DNA of 64,000 bases from NCBI GenBank assembly GCA_002722795.1, contig PBMY01000014.1, positions 124,001 through 188,000 on the forward strand, in the 5' to 3' direction. The translations under genes and the position numbers were made by a program. Below, in pieces: positions 30,135-40,793 of the stretch; the first letter of the stretch is position 1; every line of letters starts with the position of its first letter. The notes beneath the pieces are model-generated. The model had not been told where the DNA came from and did not search any database. It saw nothing but the letters and a program-made list of their open reading frames with translations. The stretch comes from Crocinitomicaceae bacterium. GTDB lineage: Bacteria > Bacteroidota > Bacteroidia > Flavobacteriales_D > Sanyastnellaceae.

Positions 30135-31379
30135 ATGAGATTATCAATACTAATAGCATTAATTTTAAGTGGGAGCACTTTAATTGCACAGGGTCCAGAC
30201 GAGTATTGGATAGGCCTTGAGGAATACGCGGTTCATACCGAGGGGAACTTAGCCGGCATGACTACATACAGAATGTACTTAAATATGCTAAACCCAACAG
30301 ATTACCTAAGCGCATGTTCTGGTAGTGAGGATAATCCATTTATACTTAATTCATCATCTTCACCTTCTTGGTACAATCATCCAACAGCATCTCAAGGATT
30401 TGCTAGTGCTATAAACGAAGCATTTTTCGATGCGTTTCCAGATTTAGAGTATGATAGTTGGTTGACAATAGGAGCTTCTAGTTCTGATGACGGGATGGAC
30501 ATTTCTAGTGTTGCTGACCCGTTTTACGACGCATTCACCGCATTTGAAAATGGTGAAAACATAATTTCAGACACTCAAATTGGCAACCTTTGGTTTACAC
30601 TATATCCTGGAATTGAGGGGCTTGATAATATGGGTTTTGCAGGAGACGATTTAAAAGTTTTAATAGGCCAAATCACCACCAATGGGACTCTGTCAGGCTC
30701 TGTTTACGTTCAGATTTTCCCTGAAGGAATACAAGATCCAGATATCCGTTTACATTTGCCAATCTTATACGCTCCAGACCAGTGTATGGATGAAGATGCA
30801 TGTAACTACAGCCCTGATGCATGGTTAGATACTGAATGTGAATACGGTCCTATTGCAGGAGAAATTGCAGGAGAAATTGCAGTTATACTTCAAGAAGGCC
30901 AAACCGAATGGACTTACTCTTGCGAGGCCGGTGCATCTTCTTATTCATGGGAAGTTGGTAATGGTGCGACTATCGTAAGTGGTCAAGGCACGAATACTAT
31001 CATTATCGATTGGGGGACTGAGGTGGTTTCTGGTACAAATATTACAGTTACTGCATCAAACGAGGATGGATGTGAAGGAGAAGAAAGTTCACTACACGTT
31101 GAATTTTCTGTTGGGATCAGCGAAATGGACTTTTTAAGTAATCTAATTGTATTCCCAAGTCCGGCAATTTCAGAAGTACAAATCAACTTCGAAAGCGATT
31201 TAAATTCTAGTCTTGTTGATTGCCAAATGAGATCACTCACTGGCCAACTAGTTCACTCGTTCGTTATTACTAACGGGTTTGCAACTCTTGATGTAAGCGA
31301 TCTAGCTAGCGGTACATACTTGCTAAGTCTTCAAACTGAACGAGGTTTAGTAAGAGAGTCCTTAGTGGTAAGTCACTAA
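30135..31379 (+). CDS. Secreted protein with T9SS type A sorting domain (start at 30135, not the ORF-track start 30039)
   Basis: Signal peptide MRLSILIALILSGSTLIAQ; LEEYAVHTEGNLAGMTTYRMYLNMLNPTDYLSA module; CMDEDACNYSPDAWLDTECEY motif; C-terminal NLIVFPSPAISEVQINFES...LASGTYLLSLQTERGLVRESLVVSH. Confidence 0.85.
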   Translation: MRLSILIALILSGSTLIAQGPDEYWIGLEEYAVHTEGNLAGMTTYRMYLNMLNPTDYLSACSGSEDNPFILNSSSSPSWYNHPTASQGFASAINEAFFDAFPDLEYDSWLTIGASSSDDGMDISSVADPFYDAFTAFENGENIISDTQIGNLWFTLYPGIEGLDNMGFAGDDLKVLIGQITTNGTLSGSVYVQIFPEGIQDPDIRLHLPILYAPDQCMDEDACNYSPDAWLDTECEYGPIAGEIAGEIAVILQEGQTEWTYSCEAGASSYSWEVGNGATIVSGQGTNTIIIDWGTEVVSGTNITVTASNEDGCEGEESSLHVEFSVGISEMDFLSNLIVFPSPAISEVQINFESDLNSSLVDCQMRSLTGQLVHSFVITNGFATLDVSDLASGTYLLSLQTERGLVRESLVVSH

Positions 31380-31386
31380 AAGCACT

Positions 31387-31536
31387 TTACGGGAACACCT
31401 TGTAGATACCGTTGTGCTTTACAAAGCGTGCAATATTGAATTGGCTTTCTTTTTTACGGAGTATCCTATTTTGTAGGCACCTACTCTTACCCTGAATACT
31501 TAAGGGTGTCCCTTCATCTTCACAAGAAGTTTTTAA
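31387..31536 (-). pseudogene. Frame-broken remnant possibly containing a SPOR-like segment
   Basis: Minus strand open frame ends ...RKKESQFNIARFVKHNGIYKVFP* (stop at 31387). An adjacent frame upstream reads VFRVRVGAYKIGYSVKK, resembling SPOR 'YRVQVGAY'. The frames join near an A6 run; no start codon. Confidence 0.4.
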
Positions 31537-31569
31537 TTAAATACGTCATGTATATTAGGAGAAGATTAA

Positions 31570-33648
31570 TTAACTGATCACATCCCCAGGGTTTACGCCT
31601 TCTTCTGGTGTGATAAATCTAAGGCCACCATCTGCATTTGTGGCCATGAGCACCATACCTTGACTTTCTACACCTCTGATTTTTCTTGGCTCTAGATTCG
31701 CTAGTAGCACCACTCTACGACCTATAACATCCTCTGGCTTGAAGTGCTCAGCAATTCCTGAGACAACGGTTCTAACGTCTAATCCGGTATCCAAAGTTAA
31801 CTGAAGTAATTTGTCAGCTTTCTTTACAGGGACACACTCAGTTACTGTTGCAACTCTAAGATCCATTTGAGTGAAATTGTCAAATGTTGTTGGGTCCTTT
31901 TGAGGCATGATATTAGGGTTTGTGTTAGACGAGTTATTTCCAAGTTTTGCCACTTGTTCTTCGAGGAACTCGTCGTCAATTTTTGCAAAAAGTATTGGCA
32001 GTTCACCAAGCTTAGTGCCACCAGCAACAATACCAGTTGATGCATCAGTCCACTTTTTCTCAGCGATTCCCATAGCTTTAGAAATCTTTTCGGCAGTCCT
32101 AGGAAGGAATGGCTCGAGAAGCACTCCCAAATTTCCAACCACTTGTGAAGCTATTTGCATAATGGTTTCTACCCTAGCAGGGTCAGTCTTCATCAGCTTC
32201 CAAGGCTCCTCTTCTGTGAGATACTTGTTTCCAAGCCTAGCAACATTCATTGCTTCAAGCTGGGCTTCTCTATATCTGTGGCGTTCAATTAAATCTGCGA
32301 TCTTGCCAGGGGCTTCAGTTAGTGATGCAAGTACTTTTTTATCTACTTTAGATAGGGCGTCATCGGAAGGGGCGTTTGGCACTACACCTTCGTAATATTT
32401 TCTAGTGAGAACCAAAACCCTGTTTACAAAGTTGCCCAGTACATCTGCAAGCTCATTGTTCACTCTGTCTCGGAAGTCAGTCCAAGTAAATTCACTATCT
32501 CTCTGCTCAGGCATGATAGAAGCTAGTACGTATCTCATCACGTCAGATCCATCTGGATTTTCTCCGCAATACTCCTTCACCCAAACCGCCCAATTCCTCG
32601 ATGTGCTAATCTTGTCTCCTTCGAGATTCATGAATTCATTCGCTGGCACCTGATGAGGCAGGATGTAATCGCCGTGCTCCTTAAGTAAAATTGGGAAGAT
32701 GATGCAATGGAATACGATGTTGTCTTTCCCAATGAAATGCAAGAGTTCTGTGTCTGGGTTCTGCCACCAGTCTCTCCAATCCTCTCCATTTTTTTCAGCC
32801 CACTCCATGGTAGACGTGATATATCCTATAGGTGCGTCGAGCCAAACATAGAGCACCTTTCCTTCTGCTCCTTCTACGGGAACTGGCACACCCCATTTGA
32901 GGTCGCGAGTCATTGCTCTTGATTGAAGACCTCCGTCAATCCATGACTTGCATTGGCCTATTACGTGACTCTTCCAAGCTTTAGCATCATGGTGTTGAGC
33001 CCCGTCTAATTCACCCTTTTCAATGTAGTCTTTAAGCCAATCCTCGTGTCGCCCCATAGGTAAGTACCACAAAGTTGTTGGCTTTAAAACCGGTTCAGAA
33101 CCGCTCAGTGTTGATTTGGGGTTTATTAATTCGGTAGGTGAAAGAGTGCTTCCACATTTCTCACATTGGTCGCCGTATGCGTTTTCAGCTTCACACTTGG
33201 GACAGGTTCCAGTTATGTATCTGTCGGCTAGAAATTGATCTTCCTCAGTGTCGTAATACTGCTCTTCAGTCTTCACCTCAAAACTGCCATTTTCTAAAAG
33301 TTTGAGAAAGAAATCCTGTGCAACCTTGTGATGACGCGCGCTAGAAGTACGACTGTAATGATCGAAACTGATGTCAAGACCACTGAATGCTTCTTGCATT
33401 TCTACGTGATACTTGTCTACAATTTCTTGAGGGGTAGTTTTGTCTTTTTTTGCTCTAAGAGTGATGGCCGCTCCGTGCTCATCACTTCCACAAACCCAAA
33501 CTACATTCTCACCTACGCTCCTCAAGTATCTCACGTAGATATCAGCGGGAAGATATGCTCCCGCAATGTGACCTAAGTGAATGTGTCCATTTGCATAGGG
33601 GAGTGCAGAAGTTATTAATCTGCGTTTTTTGTTTGTGGTTACGCTCAT
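31570..33648 (-). CDS. metG: Methionyl-tRNA synthetase with C-terminal tRNA-binding (EMAP-like) domain
   Basis: RRLITSALPYANGHIHLGHIAGAYLPADIYVRY, CPKCEAENAYGDQCEKCG, KISTSRNWAVWVKEY, C-terminal FTQMDLRVATVTECVPVKKADKLLQLTLDTG. Confidence 0.97.
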   Translation of the reverse strand: MSVTTNKKRRLITSALPYANGHIHLGHIAGAYLPADIYVRYLRSVGENVVWVCGSDEHGAAITLRAKKDKTTPQEIVDKYHVEMQEAFSGLDISFDHYSRTSSARHHKVAQDFFLKLLENGSFEVKTEEQYYDTEEDQFLADRYITGTCPKCEAENAYGDQCEKCGSTLSPTELINPKSTLSGSEPVLKPTTLWYLPMGRHEDWLKDYIEKGELDGAQHHDAKAWKSHVIGQCKSWIDGGLQSRAMTRDLKWGVPVPVEGAEGKVLYVWLDAPIGYITSTMEWAEKNGEDWRDWWQNPDTELLHFIGKDNIVFHCIIFPILLKEHGDYILPHQVPANEFMNLEGDKISTSRNWAVWVKEYCGENPDGSDVMRYVLASIMPEQRDSEFTWTDFRDRVNNELADVLGNFVNRVLVLTRKYYEGVVPNAPSDDALSKVDKKVLASLTEAPGKIADLIERHRYREAQLEAMNVARLGNKYLTEEEPWKLMKTDPARVETIMQIASQVVGNLGVLLEPFLPRTAEKISKAMGIAEKKWTDASTGIVAGGTKLGELPILFAKIDDEFLEEQVAKLGNNSSNTNPNIMPQKDPTTFDNFTQMDLRVATVTECVPVKKADKLLQLTLDTGLDVRTVVSGIAEHFKPEDVIGRRVVLLANLEPRKIRGVESQGMVLMATNADGGLRFITPEEGVNPGDVIS

Positions 33649-33703
33649 TTTACGGTGTAAAAATACCGCAGTTAAGGCCTACTGCCTACCTTCACGATAA
33701 TTA

Positions 33704-34567
33704 ATGACTAACAACACTAGCATAACAAATAGGGTATCTCCTAAGCCTTTGAAAAAGGGAGATAAAATTGCTCTTGTTGCACCTGCAAGATTTGCGTCAA
33801 AAAAACTAATAAATGAGGCTTCCGAGCTAATTGAAAAAGCAGGATTTACGCCTATTGTTTTTGACGGTCTTGATTCAAGGTCAAACCAATTTGGTGGTGA
33901 TGATGAGCACAGAGCTTCTCTTCTAAACCAGGCATTTTGTGACACATCTATTAGAGCAGCGCTAGCTTTGAGAGGTGGTTACGGTTCATCGCGATTGCTA
34001 TCACTTTTAGATGTAGAAGCATACTTAAAAGACCCAACTTGGATCGTTGGCTTTTCAGATATCACTGCCCTTCATGCTTGGTCGAATAATTTAGGTATAG
34101 CGTCTCTACATGCGCCAGTTGCTTCGACGATGAAGTCAACTAATGAAGAGGATGTTCAGTGGATTTGGGATACTTTAAGTGGGAATCCGCCTCGAGTTTT
34201 TGATGGAACAATTGTAGGAGGTAATCTTAGCGTCCTATACTCTCTTTTGGGAACGTCATATTTTCCTGATTGTACAGATTCATACCTTTTCATCGAAGAC
34301 TTGGATGAATTTTTATATCACATCGATAGGATGATGGTTTCTTTAAAACTTGCTGGAGTTTTCGAGCAGGCTCGAGGTTTAATTGTGGGTAGTTTTACTG
34401 ATCTAAAGGATAATACAAAGGAGTATGGTCAAAGTATCGATAATCCCTTTGGCTTAAACTATAAAGAGATTATAAATAACCATGTTCCTGAAGGGTATTT
34501 AGTTAGGTTTGATATGCCTATGGGACATGGAGAAAGAAACTACCCAATTATCTTGGGCGCACCTTAA
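33704..34567 (+). CDS. S66 family LD-carboxypeptidase
   Basis: PLKKGDKIALVAPARFASKKLI, ALRGGYGSSRLLSLLD, VGFSDITALHAW, YLFIEDLDEFLYHIDRMMVSLKLAGVF. Confidence 0.92.
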   Translation: MTNNTSITNRVSPKPLKKGDKIALVAPARFASKKLINEASELIEKAGFTPIVFDGLDSRSNQFGGDDEHRASLLNQAFCDTSIRAALALRGGYGSSRLLSLLDVEAYLKDPTWIVGFSDITALHAWSNNLGIASLHAPVASTMKSTNEEDVQWIWDTLSGNPPRVFDGTIVGGNLSVLYSLLGTSYFPDCTDSYLFIEDLDEFLYHIDRMMVSLKLAGVFEQARGLIVGSFTDLKDNTKEYGQSIDNPFGLNYKEIINNHVPEGYLVRFDMPMGHGERNYPIILGAP

Positions 34568-34576
34568 ATTCGCAAC

Positions 34577-35773
34577 ATGTACGGAAAGATTAAAGATCAT
34601 TTACAGACGGAACTCGCGTCGATTGAAGAGACGGGATTATATAAAAGCGAGAGAATTATTGCAACATCTCAGGATGCGGTTATAAAGCTGACCGATGGTT
34701 CGGAGGTTATCAATTTTTGCGCAAATAACTACCTTGGACTTAGTAATAATTCGAGGGTTTGTGAAGCTGCGAAAAGGGCTGTTGACTCCCATGGATTTGG
34801 AATGAGTTCTGTGAGATTTATATGTGGAACTCAAGACATTCACAAGGAACTTGAGAGCACAATTGCAAAGTTTCACCACACTGATGACACTATTCTTTAT
34901 GCAGCTGCTTTTGATGCAAATGGCGGGGTTTTTGAGCCCCTTCTTACAAAAGAGGACGCGATTATTTCAGACTCTTTGAATCACGCTTCTATTATAGATG
35001 GAGTTCGTCTTTGTAAGGCTATGCGTTTCAGGTATGCAAACAACGACATGGCGGATTTAGAGAAACAACTTCAGGCAGCAAATGATGCGGGAGCGCGTTT
35101 CAAGATCATAGTGACCGATGGAGTTTTCTCTATGGATGGATATGTTGCAGAGATAGGCCAAATCTGTGATCTAGCAGATAAATACGACGCTCTTGTTATG
35201 GTAGATGAATGCCACGCTACGGGCTTCATAGGCAAAACCGGTCGTGGATCTGTTGAGCTTCGAGACGCACTTGGCCGAGTGGATATCATCACCGGCACTC
35301 TAGGCAAAGCCCTAGGAGGAGCAATGGGTGGTTTCACTACAGGAAGAAAAGAAATTATCGAAATGCTTCGCCAGCGTTCTCGTCCATATTTATTCTCTAA
35401 TTCACTTGCGCCAAACATAGTTGGTGCTTCATTAGAAGTATTCAAAATGCTAGACGAAAGCACTGAACTTCGAGATCGTCTAGAGGAAAACACAAAGTAC
35501 TTTAAAGAGGGGCTCAGAAAAGCAGGTCTTCCATTTAACGACGGCGAATCTGCAATTGTTCCAGTAATGCTAGGTGATGCTAAGCTCTCTCAAGTGATGG
35601 CTAACAAATTACTTGATGATGGGATCTACGTTATAGGATTCTTTTATCCAGTTGTACCTCAAGGCCAAGCCCGAATCAGAGTTCAACTTTCTGCTGCTCA
35701 TACAAAAGAACACTTAGACACTGCTCTTGCAGCATTCGAGAAAGTAGCCCGCGAGTTAGAAGTAATCGACTAA
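34577..35773 (+). CDS. kbl: Glycine C-acetyltransferase (2-amino-3-ketobutyrate CoA ligase)
   Basis: [73 protein letters not shown]. Confidence 0.93.
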   Translation: MYGKIKDHLQTELASIEETGLYKSERIIATSQDAVIKLTDGSEVINFCANNYLGLSNNSRVCEAAKRAVDSHGFGMSSVRFICGTQDIHKELESTIAKFHHTDDTILYAAAFDANGGVFEPLLTKEDAIISDSLNHASIIDGVRLCKAMRFRYANNDMADLEKQLQAANDAGARFKIIVTDGVFSMDGYVAEIGQICDLADKYDALVMVDECHATGFIGKTGRGSVELRDALGRVDIITGTLGKALGGAMGGFTTGRKEIIEMLRQRSRPYLFSNSLAPNIVGASLEVFKMLDESTELRDRLEENTKYFKEGLRKAGLPFNDGESAIVPVMLGDAKLSQVMANKLLDDGIYVIGFFYPVVPQGQARIRVQLSAAHTKEHLDTALAAFEKVARELEVID

Positions 35774-35778
35774 AGATT

Positions 35779-36753
35779 ATGCTAAGTAAAACCCTAATAG
35801 TAGGAGGTGGCCTTGCAGGTACTCTTACTGCTTGGGCTTTGCATAAGCGTCAAGAAGCCTTTTCAGTTTACGATAATGGCAGTGCTTCTGCATCCAAGGT
35901 GGCTGCAGGAATGTATAATCCTGTTTCTTTTAAACGTGTTGTAGAGGTTTGGAATGCTGAGGAACATATGAGGGTGATGCTCGAAACGTATTCGGAGATA
36001 GAGAAAGCGATTGGTGTAAAGATTTTAAATCGTCTTCCAATTTTGAGGATTTTCCCAAACGAACAGTACAGGGATCATTGGTCAAGTAGAATGAATCACG
36101 AAGTTGGCAAATGGATTTCGCCAGTGAGGGAAGATGTGCCTGAAGGAGTAGTTGCACCAAATGGGTTTGGTATAGTTGAAGAAGCAGGATGGGTAAACCT
36201 TCAAGAAATGATTAATGGAGTACGATGCCTCTTTCCAGAAAAGTATGAGCAAAAATCATGGTCGATTTCAGACGGCATTCCTGATGGATTCGATAGAGTA
36301 ATAGATTGTAGGGGAGTGGGTGCAAAGGATGAGTTAAATGAGTTAGGCTATAAACTAGCATCAGATCATGGTGAGATTCTTACTTTGAAATCAAACACTC
36401 TAGAAACTCAGGACATGATAATTAATAAGGTCAAGTGGCTTATGCCTTTTTCTAAAGACACTTATAAGCTAGGAGCCACTTATGAGTGGGGAGTAGAAAA
36501 TAGCAAGCCTACAGATGAAGGCCAAAACGAACTGCTAGAGGCAATTAAACCTGCAATAAATCCATCGATTTCAGAAAGCTTTGAAATAATAAATCACGAA
36601 AGTGGACTAAGGCCAACATCTCATGATCGGCGACCATACGCGTGTGAATTAAATAGTCATCCAGGGATTTACGTATTAAATGGTCTTGGAACAAGGGGAG
36701 TTCTTGTTGCACCAGCAATAGTGAGAAAGATTATTAGTGAAATCCTCAATTAA
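35779..36753 (+). CDS. FAD-dependent oxidoreductase (DAO family)
   Basis: LIVGGGLAGTLTAWALHKR dinucleotide fold, AAGMYNPVSFKRVV, C-terminal SGLRPTSHDRRPYACELNSHPGIYVLNGLGTRGVLVAP. Confidence 0.85.
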   Translation: MLSKTLIVGGGLAGTLTAWALHKRQEAFSVYDNGSASASKVAAGMYNPVSFKRVVEVWNAEEHMRVMLETYSEIEKAIGVKILNRLPILRIFPNEQYRDHWSSRMNHEVGKWISPVREDVPEGVVAPNGFGIVEEAGWVNLQEMINGVRCLFPEKYEQKSWSISDGIPDGFDRVIDCRGVGAKDELNELGYKLASDHGEILTLKSNTLETQDMIINKVKWLMPFSKDTYKLGATYEWGVENSKPTDEGQNELLEAIKPAINPSISESFEIINHESGLRPTSHDRRPYACELNSHPGIYVLNGLGTRGVLVAPAIVRKIISEILN

Positions 36754-36777
36754 AGTTATTCCATTTACCTTCGTTAA

Positions 36778-38610
36778 GTGAGCGCCTTAACTAGCATAAT
36801 GAAGAAAATTTGGGCATGGCTCTGGCGAGTTATACTGTCAGATTTGTGGGACAAGTTTTGGGTATTTATGAGGTCAGACAGAGCAGTACTTGTATGGGCG
36901 AGTGCTGTAGGAATGCTCGCTGGATTAGTTGCCGTTTTATTAAAAAATGGAGTAGCTCTTATTCGCACTGGATTCTTTGGAGCCCAAAGTTTTACTGGAT
37001 GGCAATGGATTTTAGGTCTAGGCCCGATTCTGGGTCTTACTCTCACTTACCTTTTCATTAAACGAGTGCTTGGTGGGGATCATCCAGGTGGAGGAATACC
37101 TGCTACTCTTCACGCACTATCTACAAGAAAAGGCGCACTCAAACGGACTTGGCTTTTTGCACCCGTTGTGACTTCTATATTATCTGTTGGTTTTGGAGGT
37201 TCAGGAGGATTGGAGGCACCTGCTGTACAATCTAGTGCAACTATTGGCTCTGAAATCGCCTCTCGTACAAAACGAAATTTTAGAAGGAGAAGATTGCTTA
37301 TTGCATGTGCTGCCGCTGCATCATTATCTGCAATGTTTAAAGCTCCAATTGCAGCTATAATTTTTGCAGTCGAGGTAATCATGATAGATTTGACAGCTGC
37401 ATCATTAGTGCCATTGATTTTTGCATCACTCGCATCACTCCTAACTGCTTTCTTTCTAATCGAGGGTGAGGACATTTTGAGTGTTACTGATCTTGCTCCA
37501 TTTGCAGTTTCTAGATTGCCATATTACATATTGCTAGGGCTTATCGCTGGAGTAGGTTCAGTGATCTTTACGAAGTTTTATATGGGATCATCTAGGCTTG
37601 TTTCAAGGTTTAAGAATCCCAAAACAAAAATTGCTCTTTCGGGTATTATTGTAGGCGTGGCCGTAATAACATTCCCCTCTCTATATGGTGAGGGTTATGA
37701 GGTAATCAACTCATTGTTTAGAGGTTATTCGGAGGAACTCTCAAATGACTTGAGTTCCCTTTTGACGAAGGATGGAAAGGGTATTGCCCTAATCGGAATC
37801 TTATTATTTGCTTGGGCACTAAAACCAATTCTTACTGGACTAACCGTTGGAGCAGGAGGAGTTGGTGGTGTTTTTGCCCCTTCACTTTTTGGTGGAGCAC
37901 TACTAGGTTTCATTTTTGGTAACGGTATAAACATGCTTATGGGACCTGGAACAATTCCTGTTGGAAACGCTGTTCTAATTGGATTAGGGGGGATGATGTC
38001 AGGAGTACTTCACGCTCCTTTAACTGCTATTTTCTTAGCGACAGAAATAAGTGGTGGTTATGGATTATTTGTGCCTTTGATGCTAAGCTCTGCATTGAGT
38101 TATGTGATAGCAAGAAAGCTAGCTAAATACAGTATTTACACAAAGGAACTTGCAGCAAGAGGTGAACTTTTGACACATGATAAAGACAGAAGTGTTCTTA
38201 CCCTTATGAGTCTAAAGGATGAAATTGAAACAGACTTTATACCTGTAGGATCTGAGGATAATCTCAGGTCTCTTGTGAAAATTATAAGCAAATCTTCAAG
38301 AAACATAAATCCAGTAATAGATCCTGATGGTGTTTTGATTGGATTAATAGACCTTCAGGACATAAGGGAGATAATGTTCGAGACTGATAGATATGATACT
38401 ACATCAGTGAGTGATCTAATGTCTAATTTGGATTTCACTGTAGTCCAAACTTCAAAAATGGAGGATGTAATGGATCTATTTGAAGTAAGTGGCGCTTGGA
38501 ATCTGCCAGTTGTGGACGTGAGTGGTGTATATGTTGGTTTTGTCTCTCGATCAAGACTCTTTACAGCATACAGAAGATGGTTGAAGGAAACTAGTGACGA
38601 GTTAGCTTAA
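36778..38610 (+). CDS. ClC-family chloride channel/antiporter with C-terminal CBS domains (GTG start 36778 or ATG 36799)
   Basis: HPGGGIPATLHALS, GFGGSGGLEAPAVQSSATIGS, FKAPIAAIIFAVEVI, GAGGVGGVFAPSLFGGALLG; CBS pair at C-terminus. Confidence 0.92.
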   Translation: MSALTSIMKKIWAWLWRVILSDLWDKFWVFMRSDRAVLVWASAVGMLAGLVAVLLKNGVALIRTGFFGAQSFTGWQWILGLGPILGLTLTYLFIKRVLGGDHPGGGIPATLHALSTRKGALKRTWLFAPVVTSILSVGFGGSGGLEAPAVQSSATIGSEIASRTKRNFRRRRLLIACAAAASLSAMFKAPIAAIIFAVEVIMIDLTAASLVPLIFASLASLLTAFFLIEGEDILSVTDLAPFAVSRLPYYILLGLIAGVGSVIFTKFYMGSSRLVSRFKNPKTKIALSGIIVGVAVITFPSLYGEGYEVINSLFRGYSEELSNDLSSLLTKDGKGIALIGILLFAWALKPILTGLTVGAGGVGGVFAPSLFGGALLGFIFGNGINMLMGPGTIPVGNAVLIGLGGMMSGVLHAPLTAIFLATEISGGYGLFVPLMLSSALSYVIARKLAKYSIYTKELAARGELLTHDKDRSVLTLMSLKDEIETDFIPVGSEDNLRSLVKIISKSSRNINPVIDPDGVLIGLIDLQDIREIMFETDRYDTTSVSDLMSNLDFTVVQTSKMEDVMDLFEVSGAWNLPVVDVSGVYVGFVSRSRLFTAYRRWLKETSDELA

Positions 38611-39384
38611 AAATTCGTTTGTAATGTCGAAGAATTCATCTGGCTTTTCTGCATGAAGCCAGTGTCCAGCATCTTCAATATCAGCAGTTTCTAGTTGCAC
38701 ATACAAATCCTCAATTCGTTCAAGTTCTTTATCACTTACATAATTTGAATTGCGACCTCTTATAAATAGAGTAGGAATAGTGTTTAAGCTTAGTGTTATT
38801 TCTTCAGTAACACCTCCTAGACTCTTAGCAAGAGTTTCAACATTGAACCTCCAATTGTATCCTCCTTCTTTTACTCGGAACAAACCCTTCATTAAGAATG
38901 GTACTAAAGTAGGTTCATGACCCAACTTAGTTTCAAGAAAATTTTGGACTTCATCTCTGGATTGAGCTGAAGTTGGATTTGTATTTAGTAGTGCGTCAAA
39001 TATGGGACCGTGATGAGGTGTATATGCTTTTGGAGCAATGTCAGCTACTATAAGTTTAGCTACTCTTTCAGGATGCTTTTCAGCAAATGTCATAACAGTT
39101 TTTCCTCCCATGCTATGCCCTAATAAATGGGCTTTAGAAATCTCATTTTGATCTAAATATTCTAACAAATCCTCACACATTAATTCATACGAATGATCTG
39201 TTGAATGAGGACTTCTGCCGTGATTTCTTGCATCAACTAGATGTACTGTAAATTCCTCTGCGTACCTCTTTCCTAGGGTCTGCCAATTATCTGCACTTCC
39301 TAATAATCCATGAAGAATAATTAAGTGCTCTGTGCCTTCTCCAAGCTTTCTGCTAAAAAGGTCTAATCCCATTATTTTAGACAC
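38602..39384 (-). CDS. Alpha/beta hydrolase (YbfF-like)
   Basis: [76 protein letters not shown]. Confidence 0.88.
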   Translation of the reverse strand: MSKIMGLDLFSRKLGEGTEHLIILHGLLGSADNWQTLGKRYAEEFTVHLVDARNHGRSPHSTDHSYELMCEDLLEYLDQNEISKAHLLGHSMGGKTVMTFAEKHPERVAKLIVADIAPKAYTPHHGPIFDALLNTNPTSAQSRDEVQNFLETKLGHEPTLVPFLMKGLFRVKEGGYNWRFNVETLAKSLGGVTEEITLSLNTIPTLFIRGRNSNYVSDKELERIEDLYVQLETADIEDAGHWLHAEKPDEFFDITNEFLS

Positions 39385-40109
39385 TCTAGGTATTGTTTTA
39401 CAGTTTCCTCAAGACCTAAGTACAAAGCATCAGAAATAAGTGCATGTCCTATACTCACCTCTGCAAGATGCGGTACGTTTTGAGCAAAATCTCTTAGGTT
39501 AGTCAAGTCCAAATCGTGCCCAGCATTCACTCCCATTCCAAGTGAATGAGCCAAAGTTGCTGCCCTTGCATAAGCTATTGCTGCTTCAGCTCCACTCGAT
39601 TTATGACCTACTGCATATGCTTCTGTATATAGTTCAATACGGTCAGTTCCTGTATTGGCACCTGCGTGTATTTGGTCTTCATCAGTATCCATAAAAATAC
39701 TAGTTCGTATTCCTGCAGATTTAAATCTCGAAATCACCTCTTTTAATAATTCAGCGTTTTCGATAGCATTCCAGCCAGCATTACTAGTCAATACATCAGG
39801 TGGGTCAGGAACGAGAGTTACCTGCTCGGGAACTACTTCAAGAACTAAGTTTATGAAACTATCATTTGGATATCCCTCAATATTAAATTCTGTTTCAACC
39901 ACTTTTTTAAGCCCTCTTACATCTTCGTAAGTAATGTGTCTTGCATCTGGTCTTGGGTGAACTGTAATGCCTTGGGCACCAAATTTTTCAATACGTTCTG
40001 CAGCGAGTAAAACATTTGGAATACTTCCCCCTCGTGCATTTCTTAGCGTTGCAATTTTGTTTACGTTGACGCTGAGTTTTGTGGTATGTAACTTCGCTTT
40101 GTCTGACAC
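39372..40109 (-). CDS. pdxJ: Pyridoxine 5'-phosphate synthase
   Basis: [84 protein letters not shown]. Confidence 0.95.
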   Translation of the reverse strand: MSDKAKLHTTKLSVNVNKIATLRNARGGSIPNVLLAAERIEKFGAQGITVHPRPDARHITYEDVRGLKKVVETEFNIEGYPNDSFINLVLEVVPEQVTLVPDPPDVLTSNAGWNAIENAELLKEVISRFKSAGIRTSIFMDTDEDQIHAGANTGTDRIELYTEAYAVGHKSSGAEAAIAYARAATLAHSLGMGVNAGHDLDLTNLRDFAQNVPHLAEVSIGHALISDALYLGLEETVKQYLECLK

Positions 40110-40136
40110 AGGGCAAAATTACGCACTAATTATATA

Positions 40137-40784
40137 ATGACTGCTGAACAATTATTGACATCTGACATCCCTCTTTTACGTCCTATTGACACTGTTAAGT
40201 GCGCATTAGATATGATGGATGAATTCAAATTAGCACATCTTCCACTTGTTGTGGAGGATCAGTATAAGGGGCTTATATCTGAGGAGGATCTTCTAGAGAA
40301 TGACGAAAGTGCTGTTCTTGCTGAAATTGAATCAAAACCATTGGCTGTTGATCCCAATTTGCACATTTATGAGGTAGTTGCTTCTATGGCAAATGCAGAG
40401 GTTGATTTGTTACCTGTAGTACATAGAGGTGTATACAGGGGAAGTATAGATAGAAGTGCTGTATTGTGTTATTTATCTAGAGCAATAGGATGGGGTGCAG
40501 AGGGTAGTACTTTAGTTTTGGAAATCCCTTCACCAAAATTTTCATTGAATGAAGTTTCAAGGATTATTGAGGAAAATGGTGCTCAAATCTCAAGTTTTAA
40601 TACTTGCTATGAGGACAGTGGAGATATGCTAGTCACATTTAAATTAAACACTGTAGATATTGCCGGAATATTGGATTCACTTAAAAGATTTGACTACAAA
40701 GTTGTCACTTTCTTTGATGCTCCGGACGTTGAGGACGAACTTCGCAGTAAGTTTGATCAGTTCATGAAATATCTTGAACAATAG
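40137..40784 (+). CDS. CBS-domain protein
   Basis: Two CBS-type repeats (TVKCALDMMDEFKLAHLPLVVEDQYKGLISEEDLL; LHIYEVVASMANAEVDLLPVVHRGVYRGSIDRSAVL); conserved between pdxJ and nadK in Bacteroidota. Confidence 0.8.
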   Translation: MTAEQLLTSDIPLLRPIDTVKCALDMMDEFKLAHLPLVVEDQYKGLISEEDLLENDESAVLAEIESKPLAVDPNLHIYEVVASMANAEVDLLPVVHRGVYRGSIDRSAVLCYLSRAIGWGAEGSTLVLEIPSPKFSLNEVSRIIEENGAQISSFNTCYEDSGDMLVTFKLNTVDIAGILDSLKRFDYKVVTFFDAPDVEDELRSKFDQFMKYLEQ

Positions 40785-40793
40785 AGCCTAAAA

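Noticed and set aside
31380-31450. GCACTTTAC / GTGCTTTAC similarity near the end of the T9SS gene as a regulatory repeat
   Set aside because: Short, imperfect, and better explained by the possible coding remnant on the minus strand.
38602-38610. Convergent 9-nt overlap of the ClC and hydrolase genes (TTAGCTTAA shared stops)
   Set aside because: Short convergent overlaps are common in compact bacterial genomes.
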